This document shows positions 1-12,400 of a DNA stretch of 64,000 nt, piece by piece. Source of the DNA: Fremontodendron californicum (taxonomy: Eukaryota > Streptophyta > Magnoliopsida > Malvales > Malvaceae); assembly GCA_030761205.1 (NCBI GenBank), contig JAULJL010000001.1, forward strand, positions 34,915,145 to 34,979,144, given 5' to 3'. Position 1 is the first letter of the stretch. Each line of letters opens with the position of its first letter. Below the pieces are notes generated by a model. That model made no database searches. It saw only the letters and a program-made list of their open reading frames with translations, and was not told the DNA's origin. The position numbers and the translations under genes were made by a program.

Positions 1-1540
1 ATGATGAAACCTATGAAGAGATTGTTCGGGTATGTTATTATTTCACTGTTTCCTTTCAAAAAATTTGGAGTATGAGTATTATTTGTTTTGAAAGCTAATA
101 TATGAAGTAGAGATAATAGGTGAGTTTGATAAGTTTTGGCTGTAGTGATCATTGGTAACTTAAGAGCTCTGATGTTGGTAAAGTTAAACCCCATATTTTC
201 CATGAAGAATGCTTGCGTTTGTTTTGTTAGGTGTTAGCATTTACAAAGTTGTTTAACTTTTCATTTGAATTACAAAGTTGTTCAATTTTTCATTGAAACT
301 TGTTTCTACTTTCATTAGAAGAAAAAGTGTTTCCTTTAGCTCATGCTGACTTGTTGCAAGTACTTTTGGCCGTGATTCCTTAAAGGGATAACGAATGAAG
401 GAACAACGTTAAAAGTTCTTGTCCAGTGATGAACAGAATGAACTCATTTTTTCTTGGTATTGCAAGAATCCGGATTTGCAGCGGAAGCAAACATTAACTC
501 TCGTATTGAACTAGAGATTTTCAAGTGAAACCAAATTGTGATATAAAAAAACAAAAGAAATTTAGGGTTTGTTATTTCTTGTTTTTGGATGATGACCCTA
601 TTTCCTCCCCTCCCTTTCAGACTACAAGGCGCACGGTTCCATTTCTGTTTGTTAGAGGAGATGGAGTCATACTGGTTTCTCCACCTCTACGGACTGCTTG
701 ATTAGTAGAATGAAGTTTCTAGCACACTACTTTCTGGGAAGGAATCACTTTTTGTCTTTTTGTCAAAATTACTACTAAGCTACTGCTGCTGTATCATTGA
801 CCCTCTAAAAAGATTATTGTTACATTTTGAGGGAACTGTGGAATATTTGCACATTTTTAGATCATTAGGCGATGGACTTTGTTGATATATTTGTATGATC
901 TCTATTATTTCAAGCTCAACTTTTTGAGACCGACTCTTTTCATTGTCTGCTTAAGTTGATAATGTAGAGCATTTGGACATGAAAAGGTAGTCATTAGTGG
1001 GCAAGGGCGACTACTTGCCATGATAGGGGCTTGGGCTGAAAGAATGAAATGGTTTTAACTATACATTATACTTCATTCCACGGTTAATAGTACTGTGAAA
1101 TACAGCGCACTTCAAGCGTTACCAATATATCCAAAGCATCCATTTAGCTATTCATGCCGTTATTATTAAAGATATCCAGTAAATTTGATTTTAAAATTTA
1201 AAATTTACAAACCTTTTATTTATCTTCATACTACGGTTTCATTTTTCTAAAAGAAAAATTGCCAGTAGAATTAAACAGCTAAGTCTACTTTTGAGAATCG
1301 CTACAAGTTTTTTAATTTGTTTAAAAGTTGTTGGAAAGAAGGGGAAATAAAAAAGATTTTGGGCCAAGTGAGACGAAAGGAAAGTAAGGGCAGCCCAACT
1401 GTGGACCGAGTCATGTGTCATTGCATTTTAACTAGTCAAGTCTACAACTGCAAATCTTTTAATTTGCATTTTCTTAGTAAAAGTTAACAAACCTAAGCCA
1501 CCCTGGTTTCTGTATTTCCACTCTCCACACAAGGTAACAT
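1..1540. other. AT-rich non-coding sequence, no recognised gene
   Basis: No open frame here resembles a known protein, and no tRNA- or rRNA-like sequence is apparent. The stretch lies upstream of the QCR6 gene. Its last few hundred bases, including the pyrimidine-rich tract around 1515-1570, probably contain that gene's promoter and transcription start, but no clear TATA box could be fixed. The first bases could be an intron or UTR of a gene outside the window; nothing supports this directly. Confidence 0.4.
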
Positions 1541-1783
1541 TCTTTCTTCAATCTTCACCTTTTTTTATTTAATTTTTTTTTTTTTTTTGGCGAGACTAGA
1601 TCAGTTAATTTTCCCAATCTTGCTATTATATTTTATCATCTTCATAATCATCTCCGAGAAAAAAAAAAAAAAAACTTGTCTTCCCATGATTTCTTGCATA
1701 TTTTTTGATGATGTTATTCCTTATGCAGTAAGCAAATCAAGAGGTCAACTTTGGCATTGAGTGTGCTAAAAAAATTCCCTAAT

Positions 1784-2158
1784 ATGTGAGTTTTTTTATG
1801 AACTTTGGGAATAATCTAGAATGCTTTTTTGATTAGGATTGCTTTGTTAATATTGGTGATGTCAAATATAGTGGAGTAATTGACTGAAATTTCGTTACTT
1901 TGGTTTGAGTCAAATTAGATCATATATTATAATATATTGCTAAAATATGGTTTCTTCAATTTTAGATTGATTAGTGTTGGCAATATTTCTTAGTTGATAA
2001 GTGGTGCAGGGCTGACGAGGAACCAGTGGATCAAAAGAAACACCTTGAGGGTATTTGCCAATCGGATTGCGCAAAGCCTAAGCATGGTTATGAGGTGAAC
2101 CATTTTCTCACTTAATTACATGTTCAACCCTTTTTTTTTTATCTTCCATTTTAGCTAC

Positions 2159-2206
<48 letters not shown>

Positions 2207-2655
2207 CAACTGATTTTACCTTTTAGTTCTAGCAAATAATATTTTTTTTCATAAATAGTAAGTATATCATAGTGCCGATGAGGCTTTCACTTGTTATATC
2301 TTAGTGTTAGATAACAAAAACGCTTCAAATTTTTTTAGGCAATGAACATTTGATTAGATTCACAAATGGTGTGTCTAAACGTGTTTTTCTTGTAAAATAA
2401 TACATGTAAAAAAAATTCACTTGATTAAAATTTTCTTTAATTTTTTAATTTTTATTTTTTTCATTAATTGTACCTTTAATAATAAAAAATAGATAATGTC
2501 GAATTTTTTTTTTCAATGTTTGAGTATTCAACAACAAACATAAGATCATAAAAAAAGCATGCATATTGACTAACAAAAGAAAAAAAATTACATGTTTTGT
2601 AAGATAATCTGGACCATTCTTTAAATTTTATTATCAAAAAAATAAAATTTAAACT

Positions 2656-2716
<61 letters not shown>

Positions 2717-3777
2717 AAAAGACACGCATAAACATATTATGTTTCATTTATTCGAGCAAACATTTTTGTACGTCTTGAACCTCAAGTAATATAATACTTC
2801 TATGACCTAAAGTGCACTTCGCCTTTTTGGTAAAAACTCGTATATTAAAAAGAAGAAGAAGTTGGCCAAAACATACAAAGACAACTTGTTTGTGGCTTAT
2901 TGGCAAAGCATTTTGGTTAGGATTTATTTCATCCATAGATAATAGAAACATAGAATTTGTTGAGAACACAACACAGCCTTTCTGAAGTCTATATAGGGAG
3001 GAAACTTGACGATATTAAATACGATACGATTACACGATACGAATATGACATAAAAATTATAATTAAAAGTAAGACATAAACATGACACGATATGAAAAAA
3101 AAAAAAAGCACAAACACGATACTAATGTCTCAGAATCTATCTAATACGAATTATTAGCGTATCAAAATTTATATAAATTTAAAATATCTTAAATACGATT
3201 ATGACACGATAAAATATATTATACGATACGAATATACGGATTATCATATAGAGGAAATTGCATCCCCGATTTGACCCAATTTGATAGGGAAATCAACTTC
3301 CTAGCTAGAACCAAAATTCATTGCTCTGGCTAGGCAATAAAAGACTTGAACAAAAAAAAAAAAAACCTTTTCTTTCTTATCTTTGAATTGAATTTTTGGC
3401 ATTAAAAGTCATTGGTTTCTGACTTGTGATTACTGAAATAGAATTCAGAAATCTTAACCAATGCCCAAAAGGGAAAGAAATAATAAGAAACATTTCTATG
3501 TAATTTATTTATTTATTTTACTTATTGCAGGAATGTATGAAGAGGATTTCGGGTGATGAGACTGGAAGCAAGCACTGCACAGGACAATACTTTGACTACT
3601 TGGCTTGTGTTGATAAATGTGTAAGTTGTTTTATACTAATAATAATATTAAACGATGCTTTATTTATTTTGGTTGCTCTTATATATATATATATTTAATT
3701 TGTCATTTTGAATTAAATTAATTGGTTTAATGGGTCAAATGCAGGTTGCCCCAAAGCTATTTGCAAAGCTGAAATAA
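1784..3777 (+). CDS. QCR6: Cytochrome b-c1 complex subunit 6 (hinge protein, QCR6)
   Basis: Small acidic hinge subunit of mitochondrial complex III (ubiquinol:cytochrome c reductase), which sits on cytochrome c1 at the intermembrane side. The spliced product is 69 residues, the usual plant length. It begins MADEEPVDQKKHLEG and has the four family cysteines arranged as two hairpin disulfide pairs (CQSDC, YEECMK, SKHCTGQYFDY, CVDKC). It ends VAPKLFAKLK. Exons are 1784-1785, 2010-2094, 3531-3620 and 3745-3777, all with GT/AG borders (donors 1786, 2095, 3621; acceptors ending 2009, 3530, 3744). The ATG is assembled from AT before the first intron and G after it; this is the only way I found to supply a Met directly before ADEEP. 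The 1.4-kb intron between 2095 and 3530 carries two TA microsatellites and repeat debris. The main uncertainty is the split start codon and the unmapped 5' UTR. Confidence 0.88.
2164..2203. repeat. (AT)n microsatellite in QCR6 intron
   Basis: About 20 uninterrupted AT dinucleotides inside the second QCR6 intron. It is likely to vary in length between individuals. Confidence 0.9.
2659..2712. repeat. (TA)n microsatellite in QCR6 intron
   Basis: About 27 TA dinucleotides, a second and longer microsatellite in the same QCR6 intron, 450 bp after the first. Confidence 0.9.
3003..3245. repeat. Degenerate repeat rich in ACGATACGA motifs
   Basis: The motif ACGATACGA and close variants recur at both ends (about 3021-3045 and 3218-3230), with a poly(A)-like run between. 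It resembles a decayed dispersed intronic repeat. No target duplication or clean terminal repeat could be defined, so the class is unknown. Confidence 0.35.
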
Positions 3778-3924
3778 CTGGGAGCTTGTTGATTGATTAT
3801 TAAAAGGATGCATTTTTCTCCCCGTTTGTTCTTCCCTTGCAGTAATATTTAATAACTTGGCGTAATGTTTTATTGGTTGTAATTCTTCCACTTAGAGAAC
3901 CTTCCCTTTTAAAATTTTGAATTC

Positions 3925-3930
3925 AATAAG
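3925..3930 (+). terminator. Possible poly(A) signal of QCR6
   Basis: AATAAG lies about 150 bp after the QCR6 stop codon in an AT-rich 3' region. It is a near-match to the plant near-upstream element AATAAA. Confidence 0.3.
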
Positions 3931-4282
3931 AATATGTAGTTTATTTTATACTGGTCTCTTCTATTAGAAATTTGGAATATGATAAAATGAGAATGTCTGA
4001 TATTCTCTATCAAAAATGAAAATTGTAATATATAGTGCAATACTACTAATAACTAGCATTTAATATCCAAATTGTCTACCATATCCACTTAAAGCAGCAG
4101 ACAATGAAAAGAGTTATTTCACTGCTAATATAATGTAGTTTTCTCTTGCTTTTTTTTTTCTTTTTTCTTTTCTACTTCATTTCCCAAAATTAAATTCAGG
4201 AAGTCCTCCAATCTATTTATGGTAACAACCTAGCAAACAATCAAGGCAATTGAAGCTCATGAACCGTCAATTATAACAAATA

Positions 4283-4560
4283 GGATAATGTCATAAATGA
4301 TTCATATAATATATATATATATTTAATGTGGATGTGGTATTTACATTTTAAAAATGTCCAATATGGTACTTATATTATCAAATCGTGTATCAATGTGGTA
4401 TTTAAATTCAACACCGTTAAATATAGATGATGATGTGGCAATAACAAATTAAGTGGTGACATGTGACATTAATTTTTAAATATATATTTTAAAAAAATAA
4501 TTAATATATGAATTTAATTTTAAAAAAAAATTATTTTTAAAAATTACAAATATATATATA
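4283..4560 (+). mobile_element. Truncated Mutator-like non-autonomous element (one terminus only)
   Basis: The sequence starts GGATAATGTCATAAATGA and matches the left terminal repeat of the complete element at 15333-16334, including the shared blocks ACCGTTAAATATAGATGATG and GATGTGGCA. It then fades into AT-rich sequence. The opposite terminus and the 9-bp duplication are missing, so this is a broken copy. Confidence 0.6.
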
Positions 4561-4852
4561 TTATTTATTTATTTTCTTTCTTCCTTCTTTTCTCTCTCCT
4601 CCCTTCTCGATCTCTCCCTCGTCTCACCATTTTTAGGTTGTATCTGACCAGTCATCGGTTGTATTTGTAAAATTATAATTGTTCTTAATTAGTTGTCTTG
4701 TAAAGACACAACTCTTATATGTAAAAATTGTATTGCAAAACAACACGCTCTTACAAAAAGTTATCTTATTGAGTGATACGTGTATTCATTATCTACATAA
4801 AGAATTTTTCTGTTCATTCATTTTAATTGGTTCTGCTTAGAATGTTGAGAGT

Positions 4853-5389
4853 AAAGGTGCTCATAGGCTGGTCCGGGCTGAGTTCGGTATCAACAGCATA
4901 TATACTTGTCCAAGCCCGACCCGAAATAGGAGCTTCAAATTATGCCTAAGCCTGCTCATATTTGTAAATGGATAGTCCAAGCCCATTTAGATCCGTCCAT
5001 ATTTTTTTTTCTAAAAAAATTTAAACAAATATATTTTTTTATTATTTAATTTTTAGTAATTTTTTTTTCTTTTATTAAGTTCTAAAACATGGATAACTTA
5101 GCATATTTTTAAATGTTTACACTATAATATTGTATATATTTATATATTTATATGATATAAATTACATAATATATAAAACATAAAAATAATATATTATATA
5201 AATAAAAAACAGGCCGGGCTCGGGTTTTGATTGTTGGAGCCAAGGCCCGGCCCATTTTTTAAATGGGCCACTTTTTTTGCCCAAACCCATATTTCGAGTC
5301 TAATATTTTTGTCTAAACTTTTTAAAATATGGGTGAACCTTCGAGTTTGGGGCGAATAGCCTAATCTTGAATAGATCTAGTTAAAAGTT
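4853..5389. repeat. Dispersed repeat with GC-rich GGCCCGG blocks, possibly a hAT-type MITE
   Basis: GC-rich blocks (GGTGCTCATAGGCTGG at the left, GGCCGGGCTCGGG near 5213, AAGGCCCGGCCCA near 5242, GAATAGCCTAATCTTGAATAG at the right) surround an AT-rich core. The ends are only loosely inverted relative to each other, and no target duplication could be assigned. Similar sequences are common noncoding repeats in plants; the class assignment is tentative. Confidence 0.35.
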
Positions 5390-6403
5390 TTGTTGTATCT
5401 TTGAGTCAGCTTTTAAAAGAATGTTCTAAAGTCTCAAAACCATCTTACTTTAGGTCGGACCACTTTTAATAATAATACTATTTTAAATAATTTAAATATT
5501 AATATAATAATTATTTTAATAATAAATAATATTGTCTTAAGGATTTAATATTAATATATTACTTTATTATTAATTATTATTATTAAAATATTACAATTTT
5601 ATTTTTTATTTTAATACTAAAATATTTTCAATATTTAATAATAAATATTTTAAAGGTAGATATTTTATTTTAATATTTTAATAATAACAATTTTCAATAA
5701 TAAGTAATTTTAATAATTATGTCAACCATACTACTTGAAAAAAGTGTTAATTGTTTAAAAAAATATTCAAATAATAAAAAAAATATTTTTTATTGAGTTA
5801 TCTATATATATACAAAAATTTACTTTAAAAAAAAAATCAATATTATTGAAAAACATTTTTAAAAATTTATTTTAAAAAAGCAAAATGAGCCTAAATGAGA
5901 TTTATAATTTCCTCCATTACATGCGGTAAGAACAAAATGAGCCTCTGGGTTATTAATTAATTAAATTAATCAACGTTAAGAATAAAATCCAGTTCAAATA
6001 TTTAAATAATCAAGAATTAGTGGTAATTAACACCGGAGAGCGACCAGCCGACTACCTTCAGGTTTTTTTGTCCCTTTATAAGTCACTTTCCTATTTTAAC
6101 CCTATCAAGGATTTTAAATCCTGTCGTTCTTGTTTTTCAAAACGGAATTTCCAGTTTTCCACTCTCTTTAACATCCAGTTCGTTCCAGTTGGCCTGAGAT
6201 TCGAAACCCTAATTTGTTTTGTTAAGGGTTTTAAGAAAACCCAAATCCTTTTCTTTTGTTTATCATTTATAGAATCTGAATCAAAATCAAATTCATAACC
6301 ATCTGAAAAATAACAGTTTTGTTAAATTCAATTGATCTGTATATAATTTTCAATTATTTCGAAATCTTAGATTGCTGAATTTTGATCCAACGGTGATAAT
6401 CAA

Positions 6404-9400
6404 ATGGCGGATCAACAAGAAGAAGAGGACCTGGGAGTGGCTCTAAAGATGAGCATGCAAAACTCGCCGCTAGAGCCGAAGAGGAGCAAGCCCAGAGAAG
6501 CTGCCAACTTAGCGACGACAACGCCGGAGGAGAGCCGAAGGTTGCAGCGTGAACTCATGGCAGCCGCAGCTGAGAAACGGATGCTGGCGGCGGCTAAAAG
6601 CATTCCCTCTTCTCGTTCCCCTTCTAAAAGTGAAAGGGGCGGAGATTTTGGAAGGCAAGAGATAGAAATAAAAGCCAAAGAAGTGAATTTGGGTAATGAG
6701 TTGTCGGAGGAAGAAGCTTTTATGTTATTTTCGATGGTTTTTGGGAGTGGTGTTTCGAAGGATATACTTGCTCAGTGGAGCAATCAGGGTATAAGGTAAA
6801 GTCTACCATTCTACTTATACTTTAAGATACTAGTTTGTATCTTTTTTCAAAATTAAATTACTGCTGGGAGACTAGGAGCGAATAAAAGAAATGATATTCA
6901 TTGCTCAATTGAATTTCCATTAATAATTTAATATGATGGTTAAGGATATTGATCACAGGATAAATTGACAGCTAAATTTAAATATACTATATAGCTTCAA
7001 GTTTCAACTTTTATATAGTGGAATTTCTGATGCCTACTCCTTCAAGTAGATACCACTTACTGATCAACAATGCCTTCAATCCCTTCCTCATATTGTGCAA
7101 TAGGAGAAAGCCTTGTAACAATATAGAATCATTAGGTGCTTCTTTGTCACCATGTTTGAATTCAAGGACATTACTCATTTCCATACAATTACACAACTCA
7201 AGCACATAAGTGCTTAAGCTGATTTTCATGAAAATTTTATACCGACCAACTCCAATTGAATGAAGCTCTTTATATGCTTATTTAGGGTACCTTCAGGTCT
7301 AATCCACGCCAAGACCATGTCAACTTCCCTGAATCTAATAAATTTTCTCCTAAATTAAATTCTTCTGCGGTTGGTGTTGTTATTGTCAATGGCATATATG
7401 AATCTGTATTTTGCTTTCTCTAGTTTCATGTTTGACAAGTCTGACAATGATCAACAACCCTACCAATAATCCTTTTCAAAGTAGGCCCAAATTGTTGATC
7501 AATCCTTGTAATGGCCTTATCCTTTCTTAATGTCCTGTTGCTGCTAGGGAATGCAATTTGCAAACCAGCTCTGGACACGAGGATGTGTTAGGCAAACAAT
7601 GGCAAGTTCTCTTGAAGAGACGGCACTGTTATAGGGGGGAACATAGGATACTTTGTATGTTCTTCAGCTAATAAATATGTATATATGATTCTACAATTTT
7701 GCAGGATGGGTAGTCTCTTGAGCAAATCAAGGCCCATAAGTAGGATGGTAGCTATAGAAGTAAAGTTTTACACCCCTTGGCTAAGTGGATCAGTTGCCTT
7801 TTTATCAATTTTAGCATTGGATTAATCTTTAAGAATCAATTAACACTTCTGGCAATGTACTTGGACCTCAATGTGGAATTTCTTCTAATAAGTTGAAATC
7901 TTTGTTTTGCTTATTTACTTTCTCCTTATACAAGCAATCAGGTGATCAAACGTGCTTGGTCCATATGTAGAATTTCTTCTCATAAGTTAAATACTTTTGT
8001 TTTGGATCATTTTGTTTCTTTTTAAAATAAGCACTTGGGTGATCATCATGGGCTAGTGCACCACCGATCCCACATGATGCATCATGAGCCACTTCAAAGA
8101 TAATAGAGATGCTTGGTGCTGAAATTTCTAACCAAATGTCTATAAAACTTTGAACTTTGAACTTGATGTAATGTACTAGGAGCTGGCCATTCCTGAATAG
8201 CTTTAACTTTTTCTCTATCAACTTTAAGACTTTTAGAATTGATATTAAAGCTCCAATATACAACAATTTGTTTCATTAGTGGAAACTTTTTTAAAAGTTG
8301 TCATAGAGATTTTCTTGGCAAATGACTCTTGTAACTTGTAGATGGGTATGTTTTCCTCGTTACTAGCAATATATTGAGGTGTCTATTATGAAGAAACAAC
8401 CAGTAAAAGGCTGAAATACTTGATGGCAGCCTTCAAAAGTGTTTAAAATGTGTGCTAAGGTTGGTTCTAATACCCAAGACTTAATTAGTTGAATACAAGT
8501 CTTAATTTATATTTCTTTAAGTTAAATTTTCCTATCTGATCACCCATAATATTAGTTGATATGTCTCTTAATTTTACATTTCTTATAGTTAAAATTTTCT
8601 ATCTGGTCACCCTAAATAATCCTAGAAAGTAATGCATAAAATCCCAATCTAATCACCCATAATATTAGTTGAATTTGTGTCTTAATTTCACATTTCTTAT
8701 AGTTAAACTTTTTTATCTGGTCGCCCTAAATAATCCTAGAAAGTAACGCATAAAATCCTAATTATCCTTGCTGTCCCCCCACCAAAAAACAAGCCAGTTT
8801 ACAAAATACAGAAGTTTACATCTTGTTCGAATATAGGTATAAGAACCTATTTTTTGATTTGATATATACTGATAGTGACTCTAAACTGGTAAGAAGCATG
8901 AGAAGGCTTGGAAATATTAATTAAAGGATCCTAGACATGAGCTGTAAATATGTTTTATAGAGTTACTGTACCAGAACAAACGTTACTCTGTTTATCTGGA
9001 ATGCTAAGGATTTTAATCAGATTACAGACTAATAATGCTATCAGCGCTAAAAAGAAATTCTTGAATGAAGTCTCTTGTTGTCAAGGCATGATATAAGAAA
9101 GTGCAAGTGCTTCATAAAGTGTCTGTGAAACAAGAATATTTGAGGTACTCTTCATGTATGAGGTGATTTCCTTCATGTCATGTGATGTACTTTTATATAT
9201 ATTCCCATAGTGCAAAACTACCTCCCTAAGTTTCTTCATTGTCAAATACCATGTATAGATAGTATTCTGAAGGGGAATTTTGGTTTAATTGCTGTGTTTA
9301 TGCATATTGATTGGTTAAATATACTAGCTACGGTTAGCAGGCTATTGATGCATTTGCAATTGATTGGTTAAAACTGTTTCTTCTATATGTCCCATCATTT

Positions 9401-12400
9401 TCTAGTATATCTGTTATGGAACGAGCTCGGTAGTTACTGGTTTAGCCAAGTCTGTTGGTAGATTATTCTTCACTAAAATATCATGCATGTTAGTTCTTGT
9501 CTTCTTCTTGCATTTTGGCTTTGTATGTTCATGCAGGGTAATTTACATTCTGGGTTATTGAACTTAGTATCAACTTTCATATAGGTCACAAACGTTTAAT
9601 TTCATCAAATTACATCACTGAACTTTTATTATTGATAAATTAGGTTACTTATGCTAATTCTGTAAAGTAATTCTATCGAAAAAACAGACTCAGCGTGGAA
9701 ATTTTTTTATACCTATAATGCCAGTCAGGCATTATCTCGATGAGATGTAAAAAATATATGCATGTTGAGTCAGCTTTTCCGTTAGAATTACTCGACGGAG
9801 TTAGCATAAGTGACCTAATTTATTAATAATAGAAGTTCAGTGATGTAATTTGATGAAATTAAAGGTTTGTGACCTACATGAAAGTTGATTCTAAGTTTAG
9901 TGACCCAGAATGTAAATTGCCCGTTCATGCAATATGTGAATTTGTTTAAATGAGTACCAATGATTAGCAATCTTGTGGAAGTTTCATATGTTTGCTTTTT
10001 TACTGGCTAACACATGACGAAAATCCTGTAGGTTTAGCCCTGATCCAGAAACATCTATGGGCCTGGTTCAGCATGAAGGTGGGCCTTGTGGTGTCTTAGC
10101 AACCATACAAGTAATTCCTTTATTTCCTGGTTATAGAGTTTTTTTTGCGGCATGCAGCATGTGAATTGTCGATAAATTGTTTTGTGGCATGTGAAGTTCC
10201 TAATGCATTAAAAAATTATATGTTTTCTTATGAACTTCCTTATCATTATATCTTCTGAATGTTCTCATATTCTACACTGACACTAGTAAAATCTCTAAAG
10301 TTTGTTAAGTATGTTATTCCATTGGGATAGCTTGTTTTATTATTGTTAGTCCATTTATAGAGTAATCATGTTATTGAATCATTATACACCATGGAAAATT
10401 GTATCCATTTTAACTATAATTACATGAATATAAACTTGAAGGTTGTAAACTGTTTTTTTTGCCAATGCTGCACTTTTCTTATATTTTATACAATTGACAT
10501 TGGATTATAATTGCTAAGAAAAATTCTTTCAGATACATGTTGAGTTGACGGTGTCATTGGATAGTTTCTAGGTGGGTCTTGGCCTAGATCTTATTAATAG
10601 CCTCCTTTGATAGCTTTATAACATTTCTGTTTGTTCTGATCTTTATCTCATGATAATGGTGAATACTCTTATTGCTGACAATAATATCTGTCTGTCTATA
10701 CAGGCATTTGTTCTCAAACATCTTCTTTTCTTTCCGGATGAATTAGTTAAAGTTGCGCCTAGTCTGTCACAGAATTTGAGTTCCGGGAGATTATCCAAAA
10801 ATCAATATGTTGCATCAAATAATTTTACTTCTTTTTCTGAAGATGCAAAAGCAAGGTGATTAAATTTGTGCCGTAAATTCTGCAGTATATGCTAACAACT
10901 GCACAAAGATACGTGCTTTTAATAATTTGCATTTCAAATTTTTTAGTGTTATGGTTCATTAAAGAAAGGTGTTAAACTGTTCAGGCAGCATTTGTTACAT
11001 TCTATCAAACAATGTTAATTCCTTTCCTGCCAATTGTCATATTTGTTTTTGTTATTTAATCTTCAAATTATCACTTACATGTCTAGGTGTTTCCTTCTAT
11101 TGAATTTCTTTGAAATAAAATTCAGTTGTTTGCTTTTATGGCAGCTAAACTCTTGTTTGCCATTAGAAAATCAGAAAAAAGGTGTGGTTTCCTGATCTCG
11201 ACCTCAGCAGTCATGTTGCTTGTGCAATTTCGTTTTCTACATTTGTTCAGGCACATCTGCATATGTAATTTGGTCTAATGGGCTATGGGTGTATTTGCAT
11301 ATTTGCTCAGTGTTTTAATTTAAGGTTTTAGCTCATTTTTATAAATCGTCATCCTAGAATGTCAAGATCTGAAGTAATATGAAATCTTGTAACAGATCTC
11401 AATAGCCATTCATGATTGTTTGTGATGTGAACTGGCAGTGGTCTCTGTTATGTTTTACTTCATTCCTGGAATAATCAATTTGAAAGGAATATCTATTTGT
11501 TCTTTAAAAGTTTTGCAGCTGCTTTGCAATTTGTTAATTGTTTGCTCTGTTATCTATTTCAATTTAAAATCTTGTTTCTGTTCACAGAGCCCTGGTTAAA
11601 AGTATGAGTGAGATATTGTTTTTGTGTGGAAATAATAAAAGAGCTGTGATTGCAACTTTGAGTTCTATTGGCCATGGCGTTGAAAGATCTGAAGACAGTC
11701 CAAATAACGTGGTTAGTGGAATTGGGTTTGACCTGAATGTGTTGTTATTATGTTAATATTTTAGTGCATCTCTGTTTTGTGTGTTCTTTTTTGCTGATAG
11801 GTGTTTGTTCTATCTTACAGACCATTGCACAAGCACTTGAAGGTCTTTCAATTGAATCGGCTTCTGATTTGCAGAAAGTTTTAAGAGTTGATACATACAC
11901 AACACCGGCAAGTGCCTTTAAGAGGCTTGAAGCAGTGATTCCTGTTTTTCAAAGTCGCGTGGGAGCATTGCTATTCCTTATCTCTGCATTACTTTCTCGA
12001 GGATTGGTAAGTTGTTTGCTTGAAGACTTGTAGACTCCCATTTTGTCTCTATTTGTGGATCAATTTTAGATAGCTACATAATGATCTCTCTCTCGTTGTT
12101 ATTGTTTTCTTAAACTTTAAGAGCAAGCATATATCTGTATGTCGGAACTGTTTTGTTTGATTGAGGATCTAACATCTGTGCATCCTGATTTTATCTAGGA
12201 CTGTATTCAAGCTGACCGGGATGATCCCAGCCTTCCTCTAGTAACTGCACCGTTTGGGCATGCTTCTCAGGTACATAAAATTGCATATATCCATTGAATG
12301 GACGGGGCTTTGATATCAAATTTGGTACTTCCATCATTAAGTCTCTGGATTGCTCTCTTTGATGAGTTCTTGTTTTGTAATTGCATTTTAACACAATTAT

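Larger units (their letters stand above)
3950..6003. other. Intergenic AT-rich DNA between QCR6 and the MINDY-3-like gene
   Basis: No gene is recognised. The region holds a truncated Mutator-like element at 4283-4560 and a GGCCCGG-containing dispersed repeat at 4853-5389. After about 5450 it is very AT-rich, simple sequence of A, T and AATAT runs. The last few hundred bases before 6404 should contain the promoter and 5' UTR of the next gene. Confidence 0.5.

Noticed and set aside
2476..2715. Open frame made of Tyr-Ile repeats
   Set aside because: It is a translation of the TA microsatellite in the QCR6 intron.
6020..6298. 92-codon open frame upstream of the MINDY-3-like gene
   Set aside because: It lacks similarity to anything and lies where the 5' UTR and promoter are expected; probably chance.
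8460..8780. Possible CRISPR-like array in the regular repeats
   Set aside because: This is nuclear plant DNA; the units are contiguous tandem copies without unique spacers.
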